Assembly (NCBI RefSeq): GCF_008000755.1 | Contig: NZ_CP041690.1 | Coordinates: forward strand, 558,001 to 622,000 | Direction of reading: 5' to 3' | Origin: Youhaiella tibetensis | GTDB taxonomy: Bacteria; Pseudomonadota; Alphaproteobacteria; Rhizobiales; Devosiaceae | Length of the DNA: 64,000 nucleotides | Shown here: positions 40,236-49,264 of the stretch, in pieces | Numbering within the stretch: the stretch's first letter is position 1 | Layout of the letters: the number at the start of each line of letters is the position of its first letter | The notes under the pieces: generated by a model | Seen by the model: only the letters and a program-made list of their open reading frames with translations | What the model was told of the DNA's origin: nothing | The model's database searches: none | Program-made: the position numbers and the translations under genes

Positions 40236-41816
40236 ATGGCCGACGCCGACTACATCATCGTGGGGAGCGGCATCAATGCCCTCGTCGCCGCTGCAATGCT
40301 GGGCAAGAAGGGCCGCAAGGTCCTTCTGCTCGAACGGAACGATGTGGCCGGCGGCTGCATCCGCACCGAGGAAATTACCGAGCCGGGCTTCATCCACGAC
40401 GTGATGGCCACGACTTTCGTGCTGTTCACCACCTCGCCGGCCTTCGGCGTGCTGGGCGCGGACCTGGCCCGGCACGGCCTCGAATTCGCCAATAGCGACG
40501 ATCCCACCGGCGTGCTGTTCCCGGACGGGCGCAGCCTCGTGCTGTCGCGCGACCGCGCCAGGAACGTGGAAGCGTTCTCGAAGGCCCATCCCGAGGATGG
40601 TCCGGCCTTCGCCCGAGAAATGGGACGGTTCGGCGAGAATGCCGATTTCGTCTTCGGCCTGCTGGGCGGACGGCTGTGGTCGCTCGACATGATCAAGGTG
40701 GTCGGCAGGCAGGCGATGAAGCGCGGCCTGCGCGGGCTCGCCGCCTTTTTCGGGGAGGCGCTGGTGTCGGCGCGGCCCTATCTCGAGACGCGCTACAAGT
40801 CCGAGGAAATGCGCGGGCTCTTCGCGCCCTGGGTGCTCCATTGCGGACTTAACCCCGACAATTCCTATTCGGGCGAAATGCTCAAGGTCATCGGCTTCGC
40901 CATGGAGGCCGCCGGGGCGCCGATCGTCAAGGGTGGGGCGCGCAACGCGGTCAAGGCCTTCGAGGCGCTGATCGGCGAGCAGGGCGGCTCGATCCGAACC
41001 GGCGCCGATGTCGAGCGGATCGTGCTGGACGATGCCGGTCGCGCCATGGGCGTACGGCTGGCCGATGGCGACCTCTTGACGGCGCGGCGCGGGGTCATCG
41101 CCTCGGTGACGCCGAACCAGCTCTACGAGCGCCTGCTGGGCGGCGAGAAGCTGCCGGCCGCGGTCAGCGAGGGCGTCGCCAATTACCGCTACGGCAAGGG
41201 CGACATGCAGATCCACTACGCCCTCAAGGCGCCGCCGAAATGGCGCAGCCCGGGGCTGGAGAAGACGGCGCTCATCCATTTGACGCTTGGTCTGGATGGC
41301 GTCTCCAAGGCAGCCAACGAGGCCGAGCGCGGCATGCTGCCGGAAGTGCCCACGATCTGCGTGGGCCAGCCGACTGCGCTCGACCCCTCGCGGGCCCCGG
41401 AAGGCAAGGCCATCCTCTGGCTGCAGCTGCCCGAGGCACCGCGCTTCATCAAGGGCGACGCTGCCGGGGAGATCGCAGCGCCCGCCGACGGGCGATGGAG
41501 CGAAGACGTGCGCGAGAAATTCGCCGACCGCGTCGAGGCGATCCTGCGCAGCCATATCGAGAATTTCGACGAGGCGGTGATCAGGCGGAAGGTCTATTCG
41601 CCGGCAGACCTTGAGGCCATGAACGTCAACCTGGTCGGTGGCGACCCCTATGGCGGCTATTGCGGCATAGACCAGTTCTTCATCTGGCGACCCTTGAAGA
41701 GCTCGGTCAACCACACTACCCATGTCCCCGGCCTCTACCATATCGGGGCGTCCAGCCATCCGGGTCCGGGCCTGGGGGGTGGATCGGGCTTCCTGCTGGG
41801 CAAGGCGCTAAGCTAG
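40236..41816 (+). CDS. FAD-dependent oxidoreductase, phytoene-desaturase-like (copy B)
   Basis: A 526-aa flavoprotein: YIIVGSGINALVAAAMLGKK and VLLLERNDVAGGCIRTEEIT at the N-terminus; GLYHIGASSHPGPGLGGGSG at the C-terminus. It aligns along its length with the divergent copy at 37622-39193 (shared blocks such as VGQPTALDPSRAPEGK and the GGADTIIKA/GGARNAVKA type segment). The two could be subunits of a heteromer or have split substrates. Lies 26 bp downstream of the cyclase gene. Confidence 0.82.
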   Translation: MADADYIIVGSGINALVAAAMLGKKGRKVLLLERNDVAGGCIRTEEITEPGFIHDVMATTFVLFTTSPAFGVLGADLARHGLEFANSDDPTGVLFPDGRSLVLSRDRARNVEAFSKAHPEDGPAFAREMGRFGENADFVFGLLGGRLWSLDMIKVVGRQAMKRGLRGLAAFFGEALVSARPYLETRYKSEEMRGLFAPWVLHCGLNPDNSYSGEMLKVIGFAMEAAGAPIVKGGARNAVKAFEALIGEQGGSIRTGADVERIVLDDAGRAMGVRLADGDLLTARRGVIASVTPNQLYERLLGGEKLPAAVSEGVANYRYGKGDMQIHYALKAPPKWRSPGLEKTALIHLTLGLDGVSKAANEAERGMLPEVPTICVGQPTALDPSRAPEGKAILWLQLPEAPRFIKGDAAGEIAAPADGRWSEDVREKFADRVEAILRSHIENFDEAVIRRKVYSPADLEAMNVNLVGGDPYGGYCGIDQFFIWRPLKSSVNHTTHVPGLYHIGASSHPGPGLGGGSGFLLGKALS

Positions 41817-41848
41817 CGCCACTCCATCTCCGACACGTGGAGGCAAGT

Positions 41849-42391
41849 GTGACCGACAAGTATTTCCTGGGAACGTCCCGCGAGGCCTCGGACAATAACC
41901 GTCTGCCGAGCCTGGGCGAGATCGGCCTTTCCCGCTTCGCGCCGCATCTGATCAATCGCCTGTCGGCCAGCTACAATGCGAACCTGCAGGAAGTGCTCAA
42001 GCCGCACGACATGACGACGGCCAAGATGCGGGCGCTGTCGCTCCTGACCATCGCGGCGGGGCTCACGGTCAACGAGCTTTCCTACCTGGCCGTGGTCGAG
42101 CAATCGACGATGAGCCGCACGCTGGATTCGCTCGAGGAGCAGGGCTATGTGCGCCGGCAATCGCGGCCCGACGACATGCGGGTGCGCGAGATCCACATCA
42201 CTGAGGAAGGGCGTACGGCGTTCCAGGCGTTCTGGCCCACGCTCTTCGGGATGTTTTCGCAGTTGTTCGAAGACGTGAGCGCAGAGGAATACGACGCCTT
42301 CGTCACCACGCTCCACAAGGTACTGCGCAATATGGACAAGCACGGAATTTCCGCGCCTACGCCAGGAGGGCGAGGCGGGGAGGGGAAGTAG
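41849..42391 (+). CDS. MarR family transcriptional regulator
   Basis: A 180-aa winged-helix regulator: LTVNELSYLAVVEQSTMSRTLD (recognition helix, quoted in part), EEQGYVRRQSRPDDMRVREI (wing with DxR) and ITEEGRTAFQAFWPTLF. GTG start at 41849 is preceded by GTGGAGG. It ends the cyclase operon and most likely represses the divergent catabolic promoters, where TGCAT-type dyads are seen. The inducer would be an aromatic substrate or CoA thioester (family knowledge). Confidence 0.88.
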   Translation: MTDKYFLGTSREASDNNRLPSLGEIGLSRFAPHLINRLSASYNANLQEVLKPHDMTTAKMRALSLLTIAAGLTVNELSYLAVVEQSTMSRTLDSLEEQGYVRRQSRPDDMRVREIHITEEGRTAFQAFWPTLFGMFSQLFEDVSAEEYDAFVTTLHKVLRNMDKHGISAPTPGGRGGEGK

Positions 42392-42480
42392 GCGGCGCTG
42401 GATTCGAGTGCCACCCCTGACGCTGCAATCCCAATTCCTACCAAAATGTGGGCGATGTCGGACTATCGTGCCGGCAGCTT

Positions 42481-42503
42481 CCCTCTCCCTTGCGGGGAGA
42501 GGA
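42481..42503. repeat. REP-like palindrome
   Basis: cctctccc-ttgc-ggggagagg hairpin between convergent genes; the same core (ccctctcccc...ggggagaggg) recurs at 52041-52164 and in variant form at 53437-53515. It can also serve as a terminator here. Confidence 0.55.
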
Positions 42504-42523
42504 CACGGCACGCCCCAACCAAT

Positions 42524-44068
42524 CTAGTTCGCAAAACTCCGGATCGTCGCCAGCGCCCCATCCAGCGCTTTGCCCTTTTCATCGTGAAGCGCGGCCTGGA
42601 CCAGGCGCTTGAGCCAGGCGCCGCCGTCTTCGCGCGCCTCGAGCATGGGCACGGCGCTCAGCACGCGGTCGAACTTGGCTTCGCCGCGGCTATGGGTGTC
42701 CGAATAGCCCTTGATGAGGCGGCGGGTGCCGATGACCGAGGTGGCCAGGTCGTAGTTGACCGGCAGCAGGCGGGTGGCGGTGTCGAGCCAGGCGGCGACA
42801 TGGGCCATTTCGCGCTTGTGGCGCAGCATGGTGCGGCGCATGGGCTTGAGGGCGGAAACCATGTAGAGGCCGGCGAACCAGAACACAGTGCCCGTGCGCA
42901 CGCGCCGGCCCTTGTTCACGAAGCGGTCCATGAAGGCGTAGAGGCCCTTGCGGTCCTCGATGAACTGGCCGAGCGCGGCGGGCATGGTGCCGCACACTTC
43001 CTCCATGCGCGGATGCATGTATTCGGTGGTGTAGACCAACTGGTCCTTGCCGGCGCCGACTTCCTTGCGCACGCGCTCGAAACGCGAGGCGCGGGTCTTG
43101 AGGTCGGCGACGCGGACGACGTCGTCATAGGCCATGGCATTGGCCAGGTATTTGGCGACTTCCTGGCTGAAGGCTAGGCCGTGGGCCTCGCCATTGGCCT
43201 TGCGGTCGAGCGCCAGCAGGTCGCGGGCGCGGTCGAGATATTCGTTGGCGTAGCGCACGTCCTGGAAATCGACGAGCTTCTTGATGCCGGCGAAGAGCAT
43301 GGGGCCGAGCGCAGCGGGGAACTCGGAATGGATGCGGCCGAGGAGAGCGTCGAGCTGGGGCTGGCCGACCGAACGCGGCGGCTCGGGCAGATCCTTTTCG
43401 GGCTTCTTGGCAACCTTGTCGGGCTTGCCCTCGGTGGCGCGGTCGAGAGCGGCGCCGAAGGCGCGCAGGCTCGCTTCGATGCCCTTGCCACCGGCCTTGA
43501 TGGCGCCTTCGAAGGCCTCGCGGCCGAAGGGCAGGGTGCCCGAGCCGGCAAGGGCGCCGAACATGGCGGAGGAAATCACCGAGCCGTTCTTTTCGGCGAG
43601 CGTCTGCATGTCGAAGACGATGGTCCGCTTTGCAGCGACGCCGAAGGCTTCGACAACCAGTTGCGGGTCGGCGGTGCCGTCGCCCGGCATCTCCTTTTCG
43701 CCCACGGCGTAGGAGCGGTGGGTGGAGGCGATGAGCGTGGTCTTGTCGGGGGTGACGATGCCGCGCAGCATCGAGCGCCCGGCTTCCATGAACTCGGCGG
43801 CGAGGACGATGTCGACGTCGCCGGGAGTCGGCATGAGCGAAAGGACGGGCAACTTGCCGTCCTTGGGGGCCAGCATTTCGACGTAATAGATGGTGGCGCC
43901 GGTGCGCTGGGCGACGCCGGGGACCGAGGTCGACTGGGCGATCCAGCCCTGCTGTTCGGCCATGGCGACGATCCAGTCGGCAAGCACGCCGCCGCCCTGT
44001 CCGCCCATGGCGAGAATGGCGATGGAGATGGGCTTGTCGAAGGCGGGTGCGGAAAGGGTGCTGGCCAT
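42524..44068 (-). CDS. iorB: Indolepyruvate ferredoxin oxidoreductase, beta subunit type
   Basis: A 514-aa protein. The first ~200 residues are the gamma/beta domain of 2-oxoacid:ferredoxin oxidoreductases (ISIAILAMGGQGGGVLADWI, STSVPGVAQRTGATIYYVEM). The C-terminal ~300 residues (DUF6537-like, FSQEVAKYLANAMAYDDVVR) are the extension found in indolepyruvate oxidoreductase proteins of aerobic alphaproteobacteria. The start at 44068 lies 5 bp after the stop of iorA. With IorA it oxidatively decarboxylates an aryl 2-oxoacid to the acyl-CoA. Confidence 0.85.
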   Translation of the reverse strand: MASTLSAPAFDKPISIAILAMGGQGGGVLADWIVAMAEQQGWIAQSTSVPGVAQRTGATIYYVEMLAPKDGKLPVLSLMPTPGDVDIVLAAEFMEAGRSMLRGIVTPDKTTLIASTHRSYAVGEKEMPGDGTADPQLVVEAFGVAAKRTIVFDMQTLAEKNGSVISSAMFGALAGSGTLPFGREAFEGAIKAGGKGIEASLRAFGAALDRATEGKPDKVAKKPEKDLPEPPRSVGQPQLDALLGRIHSEFPAALGPMLFAGIKKLVDFQDVRYANEYLDRARDLLALDRKANGEAHGLAFSQEVAKYLANAMAYDDVVRVADLKTRASRFERVRKEVGAGKDQLVYTTEYMHPRMEEVCGTMPAALGQFIEDRKGLYAFMDRFVNKGRRVRTGTVFWFAGLYMVSALKPMRRTMLRHKREMAHVAAWLDTATRLLPVNYDLATSVIGTRRLIKGYSDTHSRGEAKFDRVLSAVPMLEAREDGGAWLKRLVQAALHDEKGKALDGALATIRSFAN

Positions 44069-44073
44069 GTCGA

Positions 44074-46227
44074 TCACGCGAAAGCGATGCGGCGCGCCTG
44101 ACGGCGGCGCTGGAAGAAGCCGATCACGGCATTGCGGACGCGCGCCATGAAGAGATCGGTCTTGGAGGGGTTGTAGATGATGTCCGCCCGGTAGAAGGAG
44201 GGGCAGAGCACAGCGGCCTCGGAGACCTCCCCGCAATTGCCGCAGCCGACGCAGGAATTGTCGATGGCCACGATCGGATCGTCGCGCAGCGGGTCGTTGG
44301 TGTGCTTGAGCGAAAGCGAAGGGCAGCCCGAGAGGCGAATGCAGGCGTGGTCGCCCGTGCAGGTATCCTCGTCCACCCCGAAGCGTTCGCGCACCATGCG
44401 CTTGCCGTCCTTGACGCCCTTGGAGAAGAGCGGCTTTTCGCGGCGCTGCTTGTTGAGCATGCACTCGGAGGAAGCGACGATGATCTTGGGGCCTTCCTCG
44501 TCCGAGGTCAGCGCTTCCTTCAAGGTGTCGCGCATCTTGCCGACATCGTAGGTGCGGTCGATCTGGCGCACCCATTTGGCGCCGATGCCCTTGACGGCCT
44601 TGGTGATGGAATTGTTGGTCGAGCGCAGCGGATTGAGGGCGCGCGAGGACAGGATGTCCTGCCCGCCGGTGGCGGAGGAATAGTAATTGTCCACCACCAT
44701 GATGACGCCGTTGTGCTTGTTGTAGACGGCGTTGCCCACGGAAGTCGAAAGGCCGTTGTGCCAGAAGCCGCCATCGCCCATCACCGCGATGGAGCGCTTT
44801 TCGGCGTCGACGTTGAAGGCGGAGGCCGAGGCGGGCCCGAGGCCGTAGCCCATGGTGGAGCCGCCGATATTGAAAGGCGGCAGGATCGAGAAGAGGTGGC
44901 AACCGATATCGGCCGAGACATGGTGCTCGCCCAGTTCCTGCTCGACCAGCTTCATGGCGGCGAAGATCGGGCGCTCGGGGCACCCGGTGCAGAAGCCGGC
45001 GGGGCGGGCGGGCACGACATCGGCCAACGCCTTGACCTTGGGGTCGGCAAGGACGGCGTCGGCGCTCGGCAGGGGCGGGCGGTTGCCCAGATATTGCGGG
45101 GCATGTTCGCCCAGGAACTTCTCGACGCCCTTCATGAGGACGGCGGCGGTGTAGTCGCCGCGGATCGGCAGGGTGCCCTTGCCGGCGAGGACGGTCTGGA
45201 TATCCCGGCGGCGCAGAGCCGTGGCGACGGCCTGCTCGAGATATTCCGGGTGCCCTTCCTCGACCATGAGCACGGCCTGCTTGCCGGCGCAGAAGGCCAC
45301 CACCTCGTCATCGACGAGCGGGTAGGTGACGTTGAGGACGTAAAGCGGGATGGCCGAATTGCCGTAGGAATCGGCAAGGCCGAGCAGTTGCAGGCCACGG
45401 ATGACGCTGTTGTACATGCCGCCCTGCAGGATAATGCCCACCGGGCCTTCCTCGGGGCCGAAGTGCTCGTTGAGCTTCCTGTCCTTGATGAACTGCAGCG
45501 CGGCGGGCCAGCGCTTCTCGATCTTGTCGCGGTCGTGAATGGTGATCGATTGCGGCGGCAGCACGATGCGGTCGAGCTCGCGCACCGGATTCTCGAGCGC
45601 TTCCTTGATGGTGTGTTTCGGCTTCTGGTTGTCCTTGGCGACGAACTGGCCGTGGACATGGCAGGCGCGGATGCGGACCTGGAGCATGACCGGGGTGTTG
45701 GAGGCTTCGGAAAGCTCAAACCCGTCCTCGACGGACTTGACGATGGATTCGAGGTTGGGGCGCGGGTCGAGCAGCCACATCTGCGACTTCATCGCGAAGG
45801 CGTGCGAGCGCTCCTGGGGAATGGATGAGCCCTCGCCGTAATCCTCCCCAAGGATGATGAGCGCGCCGCCGACGACGCCCGAGGAGGCGAGATTGGTGAG
45901 TGCGTCCGAGGCGACATTGGTGCCGGCGGTGGACTTCCAGGTGACAGCGCCGCGCAGCGGATACATCACCGAGGCCGAAAGCATGGCGGCGGCGGCGGCC
46001 TCCGAGGCCGAGGATTCAAAGTGAACGCCCAGATCGTCGAGCACGGGCTTGGCGTCGGAGAGGACGTCCATCAGGTGCGAGATCGGCGAGCCCTGGTAGC
46101 CGCCGACATAGGCAACGCCAGATTGCAGCAGCGCCTTGGTGATGGCGAGGATGCCCTCGCCGCGAAACAATTCGCCTTCGCTGAGCTTCAAGTCCTCGAC
46201 TTCACGCGCAAACGACCGCTCAGCCAT
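44074..46227 (-). CDS. iorA: Indolepyruvate ferredoxin oxidoreductase, alpha subunit
   Basis: A 717-aa protein. N-terminal pyrimidine-type domain GYQGSPISHLMDVL; central AGFCTGCPERPIFAA; thiamine diphosphate motif VMGDGGFWHNGLSTSVGNAV (quoted in part) with NN downstream; C-terminal 4Fe-4S region CTGDHACIRLSGCPSL and CVGCGNCGEVSEAAVLCP. These are the IorA landmarks: TPP-dependent oxidative decarboxylation of aryl-pyruvates or arylglyoxylates to CoA thioesters with ferredoxin as acceptor. ATG at 46227 follows GGGGAG. Divergent from the ABC importer gene across a 388-bp region. Confidence 0.9.
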   Translation of the reverse strand: MAERSFAREVEDLKLSEGELFRGEGILAITKALLQSGVAYVGGYQGSPISHLMDVLSDAKPVLDDLGVHFESSASEAAAAAMLSASVMYPLRGAVTWKSTAGTNVASDALTNLASSGVVGGALIILGEDYGEGSSIPQERSHAFAMKSQMWLLDPRPNLESIVKSVEDGFELSEASNTPVMLQVRIRACHVHGQFVAKDNQKPKHTIKEALENPVRELDRIVLPPQSITIHDRDKIEKRWPAALQFIKDRKLNEHFGPEEGPVGIILQGGMYNSVIRGLQLLGLADSYGNSAIPLYVLNVTYPLVDDEVVAFCAGKQAVLMVEEGHPEYLEQAVATALRRRDIQTVLAGKGTLPIRGDYTAAVLMKGVEKFLGEHAPQYLGNRPPLPSADAVLADPKVKALADVVPARPAGFCTGCPERPIFAAMKLVEQELGEHHVSADIGCHLFSILPPFNIGGSTMGYGLGPASASAFNVDAEKRSIAVMGDGGFWHNGLSTSVGNAVYNKHNGVIMVVDNYYSSATGGQDILSSRALNPLRSTNNSITKAVKGIGAKWVRQIDRTYDVGKMRDTLKEALTSDEEGPKIIVASSECMLNKQRREKPLFSKGVKDGKRMVRERFGVDEDTCTGDHACIRLSGCPSLSLKHTNDPLRDDPIVAIDNSCVGCGNCGEVSEAAVLCPSFYRADIIYNPSKTDLFMARVRNAVIGFFQRRRQARRIAFA

Positions 46228-46615
46228 GGCTGACGTCTCCCCTCTAAGCAATGTCAAAGCTACCGGATTTTCCCTCGGCCGGTAGATTTATGCATTTGCA
46301 TAGTTATCCAATCGCAGCGCGGAGTCAATCTGCGACTTAGGGATTAGGGCGTGGAAGTGCAACCTCAAGATGGCGAATAGACGACTCTCAAACTCTGGAT
46401 TGCCTAGGGTAACTTGCGCCTTTGTTAAGCAAGGTGCCGCACTTAGCAGCAAACGCGCGGGCGGCGGCCGGGCGCGCGCCGGCACATTTCCACCGAAAGC
46501 TTCAGCCCTAAAATATCATCTAGATGCATGAGCAAGGATATGTTTAAGTATAAAATATCCGGGGTAGCGCGTTCCGGGATCCGGGGAATCGAAAAGCGCA
46601 AAGAGAGGGAACTAC
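46228..46615. promoter_or_regulatory. Divergent control region iorA / ABC importer
   Basis: 388 bp without genes. Contains the perfect dyad ATGCA-TT-TGCAT (46290-46301) near iorA, AGATGCAT at 46522-46529 and two copies of AAAATATC (46510-46517, 46552-46559). The minus-strand reading of 46510-46529 is ATGCATCT-N4-GATATTTT, as at 39269-39287. The dyad ggatat...atatcc (46536-46560) overlaps the likely promoter of the importer. Confidence 0.5.
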
Positions 46616-48148
46616 ATGACTATCTCACGTCGTAACTTTTTGGCGGGGAGCGCCGCGGGCGTGATCGGCGCGATCCTGGCCGGCCAGATGCCGGCCTTCG
46701 CGCAGGACAGCGACACGCTCACCATTGCCTTCAACGTCAACCTGCCGGGCTTCGACCCGACGACCGGCGCTTCGGCCGTCAACCCGACCGTGCAGGCCAT
46801 CTACCGCTCGGTCTTCGACCAGTATATCGGCCAGCGCCCGAACCTGGAGTTCGAGCCGGGCCTGCTCACCGCCTGGGGCTGGAACGAGGACAATACCAAG
46901 GTCTTCATGGACGTGCGCGAGAATGCCACCTGGCATGACGGCTCGCCCTTCACGCCCGAAGACGTCAAGTGGTCGATCGAGCGCGCCGCCGATCCGGCGA
47001 CCGGCAACCCGGTCTCGTTCGTCTGGGCCTCGATCAAGAACCTCACCATCGACGGCAACCGCATCACCGCGGACATGCCGGTCTACGAACCGACCTTCTT
47101 CAAGTGGATGGCGTTCCTGACCGGCTACGTCATGCCCAAGGCCTATTACGAAAAGGTCGGCGCCGAGGAATTCAACCGCAAGCCCGTCGGCACCGGCCCC
47201 TACATGGTCGACCAGTACGAGGCCAATGCCTTCCTGCGCCTCAAGCGCAACCCGAACTACTGGGGCATCAAGCCGGTCTTCGAAACCGTCGTCTTCAAGT
47301 TCGTGACCGACGCCACCAGCCGCGTCGCCGAAATTGAGAGCGGCTCGTCCGACCTCACGCTCGACATTTCCTACGAGGATTTCGACCGCCTCAAGGAGAA
47401 GCCGGGTCTGGCCGGTGTCGCCACCCCGATCTCGGACGTGGGTATGATCTTCATCACCAACATCGATCCGATGCTGGACAAGAACGTGCGCCTGGCGGCA
47501 ATCCACGCCATCGACAAGCAGGCGATCGTGGACCGTCTGCTGCGCGGCTACGGCGTGCCGCTCGACACGCTGCAGACGCCCGAATACCTGGCGTTCGACC
47601 CGACCATCAAGCTCGCCTACGACCCCGAGCTTTCCAAGAAGCTCCTGGCCGACAGCGGTTTCTCGACCGACAATCCGGTCAAGTTCACCATTCAGACCAC
47701 CCGCGGTTTCAAGCCCAAGGATTACGAGATGATCCAGGCGATCGTGGGGATGTGGCGCAAGGTGGGCATCGAGGCCGAGATCGAAGTCTACGAGATCGCC
47801 AAGCACTACGAACTGCGCGCCGCCCACCAGTTGGCTCCCGCCGCCTTCTACAACTGGGGCAATGCCATCGCGGACCCGCTGACCTCGACCGGCCATTCCA
47901 TGTTCGGCCCCTCGCCGAACTCGGCCTGGAAGACGGAAGACCTGGACGCCAAGATGATCCCGCTCATGACCGAGCAGGACGAGGAAAAGCGCATCGCCGG
48001 CTGGCGCGAAGTGGACAAGTACATCGCCGAGCAGGGCTATGTGATCCCGCTGCTCCAGTACGTGCAGCCGATCGTCTACAAGTCCTCGCTGGCCGTGCTC
48101 CCGAACGTCTCGGGCGCCATGCAGCCGACGCTGGTCGCCAAGGCCTGA
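46616..48148 (+). CDS. ABC transporter substrate-binding protein, family 5 (peptide/nickel type)
   Basis: A 510-aa periplasmic protein with twin-arginine signal (SRRNFLAGSAAGVIGAILAG, mature from about residue 28). Family 5 landmarks: WHDGSPFTPEDVKWSIERA, GTGPYMVDQYEANAFLRLKR (both quoted in part) and LGIEAEIEVYE-like segment WRKVGIEAEIEVYEI. It delivers a solute to the permeases encoded downstream. Ligand class is usually oligopeptide, but relatives next to catabolic genes bind other organic compounds; the flanking aromatic genes suggest that here. Confidence 0.9.
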   Translation: MTISRRNFLAGSAAGVIGAILAGQMPAFAQDSDTLTIAFNVNLPGFDPTTGASAVNPTVQAIYRSVFDQYIGQRPNLEFEPGLLTAWGWNEDNTKVFMDVRENATWHDGSPFTPEDVKWSIERAADPATGNPVSFVWASIKNLTIDGNRITADMPVYEPTFFKWMAFLTGYVMPKAYYEKVGAEEFNRKPVGTGPYMVDQYEANAFLRLKRNPNYWGIKPVFETVVFKFVTDATSRVAEIESGSSDLTLDISYEDFDRLKEKPGLAGVATPISDVGMIFITNIDPMLDKNVRLAAIHAIDKQAIVDRLLRGYGVPLDTLQTPEYLAFDPTIKLAYDPELSKKLLADSGFSTDNPVKFTIQTTRGFKPKDYEMIQAIVGMWRKVGIEAEIEVYEIAKHYELRAAHQLAPAAFYNWGNAIADPLTSTGHSMFGPSPNSAWKTEDLDAKMIPLMTEQDEEKRIAGWREVDKYIAEQGYVIPLLQYVQPIVYKSSLAVLPNVSGAMQPTLVAKA

Positions 48149-48161
48149 TCGCGCGATAAAG

Positions 48162-48185
48162 GGGTCGGGCCGGCAGGCCCGACCC
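48162..48185 (+). terminator. Intra-operon hairpin after the binding-protein gene
   Basis: 10-bp perfect stem gggtcgggcc / ggcccgaccc with GGCA loop, 13 bp after the stop and 75 bp before the permease gene. No T run. Hairpins at this place usually stabilise the binding-protein mRNA or attenuate read-through. Confidence 0.6.
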
Positions 48186-48259
48186 TTCGGCGCCGATCCC
48201 GGACGGGGAACCGGATCGAGCGCTTCCAACCTTAGTGCAGCAGAGGGAGCGTGCGACCG

Positions 48260-49264
48260 ATGATTTCGGCCATTCTCAAGCGCGTCGCGATGGGGGCCAT
48301 AACCCTGCTCGGCGTCGCAATCGTAGTTTTCGTCCTGCTGCGGGTCGCCCCCGGCAACCCGATCGCCATGATGATCGGACCGGGCGCCAGCGAATCCGAC
48401 ATCCTGGCGCTCAAGGCCAAATACGGGCTCGACCAGTCGCTGTTCATGCAGTTCTGGATCTGGCTGACCAATTTCCTGCAAGGCGATTTCGGCACCTCGA
48501 TCTCGCGGCAGGTGAGCGTGATCTCGCTGCTTTCCGAGCGCCTGCCGGCGACGCTGGAGCTGGCCATCGCCGCCCTCGTCATCGCGGTGCTGCTGGGCGG
48601 CCTGATGGCGGTGCTCAGCACGCTTTTGCGCAAGAGCTGGGGCGCCTCGGCGCTCGACGGGGCAAACAGTCTGCTCCTCACCGTGCCGGAATTCGTCTGG
48701 GCGCTGGCCTTCGTGCTGCTGCTCGGCGTCGCCTTCCCGATCCTGCCGCTTTCGGGCCGGAACGATCCGGCGGCGGGGACGGTGTTCGTCACCAATTTCT
48801 ACCTTATCGAAGCCATTCTCACCGGCCGCTGGAGCGTGGCGTGGGACGTGTTCTCGCACATGCTCATGCCGGTCTTTGCCCTCGCCCTGCCGCTGGCGGC
48901 CATCATAGCGCGCGTGCTCAAGGAAGCGCTCGGCGAAGCCATGATGCAGGACTACGTGGTGCTGGCCCGGGTCAAGGGCATGAGCGAGCGCCGCCTGGTG
49001 CTGGGCGAGGCGCTGCGCAACGCGGTGGGGCCGACGCTGGCGCTGACCGGCGTGCAGTTCACCTTCCTCATCGGCGGCACCGTCATCATCGAGAAGATCT
49101 TTTCCTATCCCGGGCTCGGCAACATGGCGATCGATGCGGTCATCAACCGCGACTTTCCGCTGATCCAGGGCCTGATCCTGATGTTCGGCGTGCTGTTCAT
49201 TCTCATCAACCTGGCGGTTGACCTGCTGGTCGTCGCCCTCAATCCGAGGCTGAGCCGTGGCTGA
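48260..49264 (+). CDS. ABC transporter permease (DppB type)
   Basis: A 334-aa permease with about six helices. N-terminal VAMGAITLLGVAIVVFVLLR and APGNP are typical; the binding-protein-dependent transport signature is EALRNAVGPTLALTGVQFTF with the EAA-type loop LKEALGEAMMQDYVVLARVKG (quoted in part); C-terminal INLAVDLLVVALNPRL is the DppB ending. ATG at 48260 follows GGGAG. Overlaps the next gene by 8 bp. Confidence 0.9.
   Translation: MISAILKRVAMGAITLLGVAIVVFVLLRVAPGNPIAMMIGPGASESDILALKAKYGLDQSLFMQFWIWLTNFLQGDFGTSISRQVSVISLLSERLPATLELAIAALVIAVLLGGLMAVLSTLLRKSWGASALDGANSLLLTVPEFVWALAFVLLLGVAFPILPLSGRNDPAAGTVFVTNFYLIEAILTGRWSVAWDVFSHMLMPVFALALPLAAIIARVLKEALGEAMMQDYVVLARVKGMSERRLVLGEALRNAVGPTLALTGVQFTFLIGGTVIIEKIFSYPGLGNMAIDAVINRDFPLIQGLILMFGVLFILINLAVDLLVVALNPRLSRG

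Noticed and set aside
40077-41759. 560-codon minus-strand frame opposite the second FAD oxidoreductase
   Set aside because: Antisense shadow; no recognised fold, and the opposite gene has both FAD motifs.
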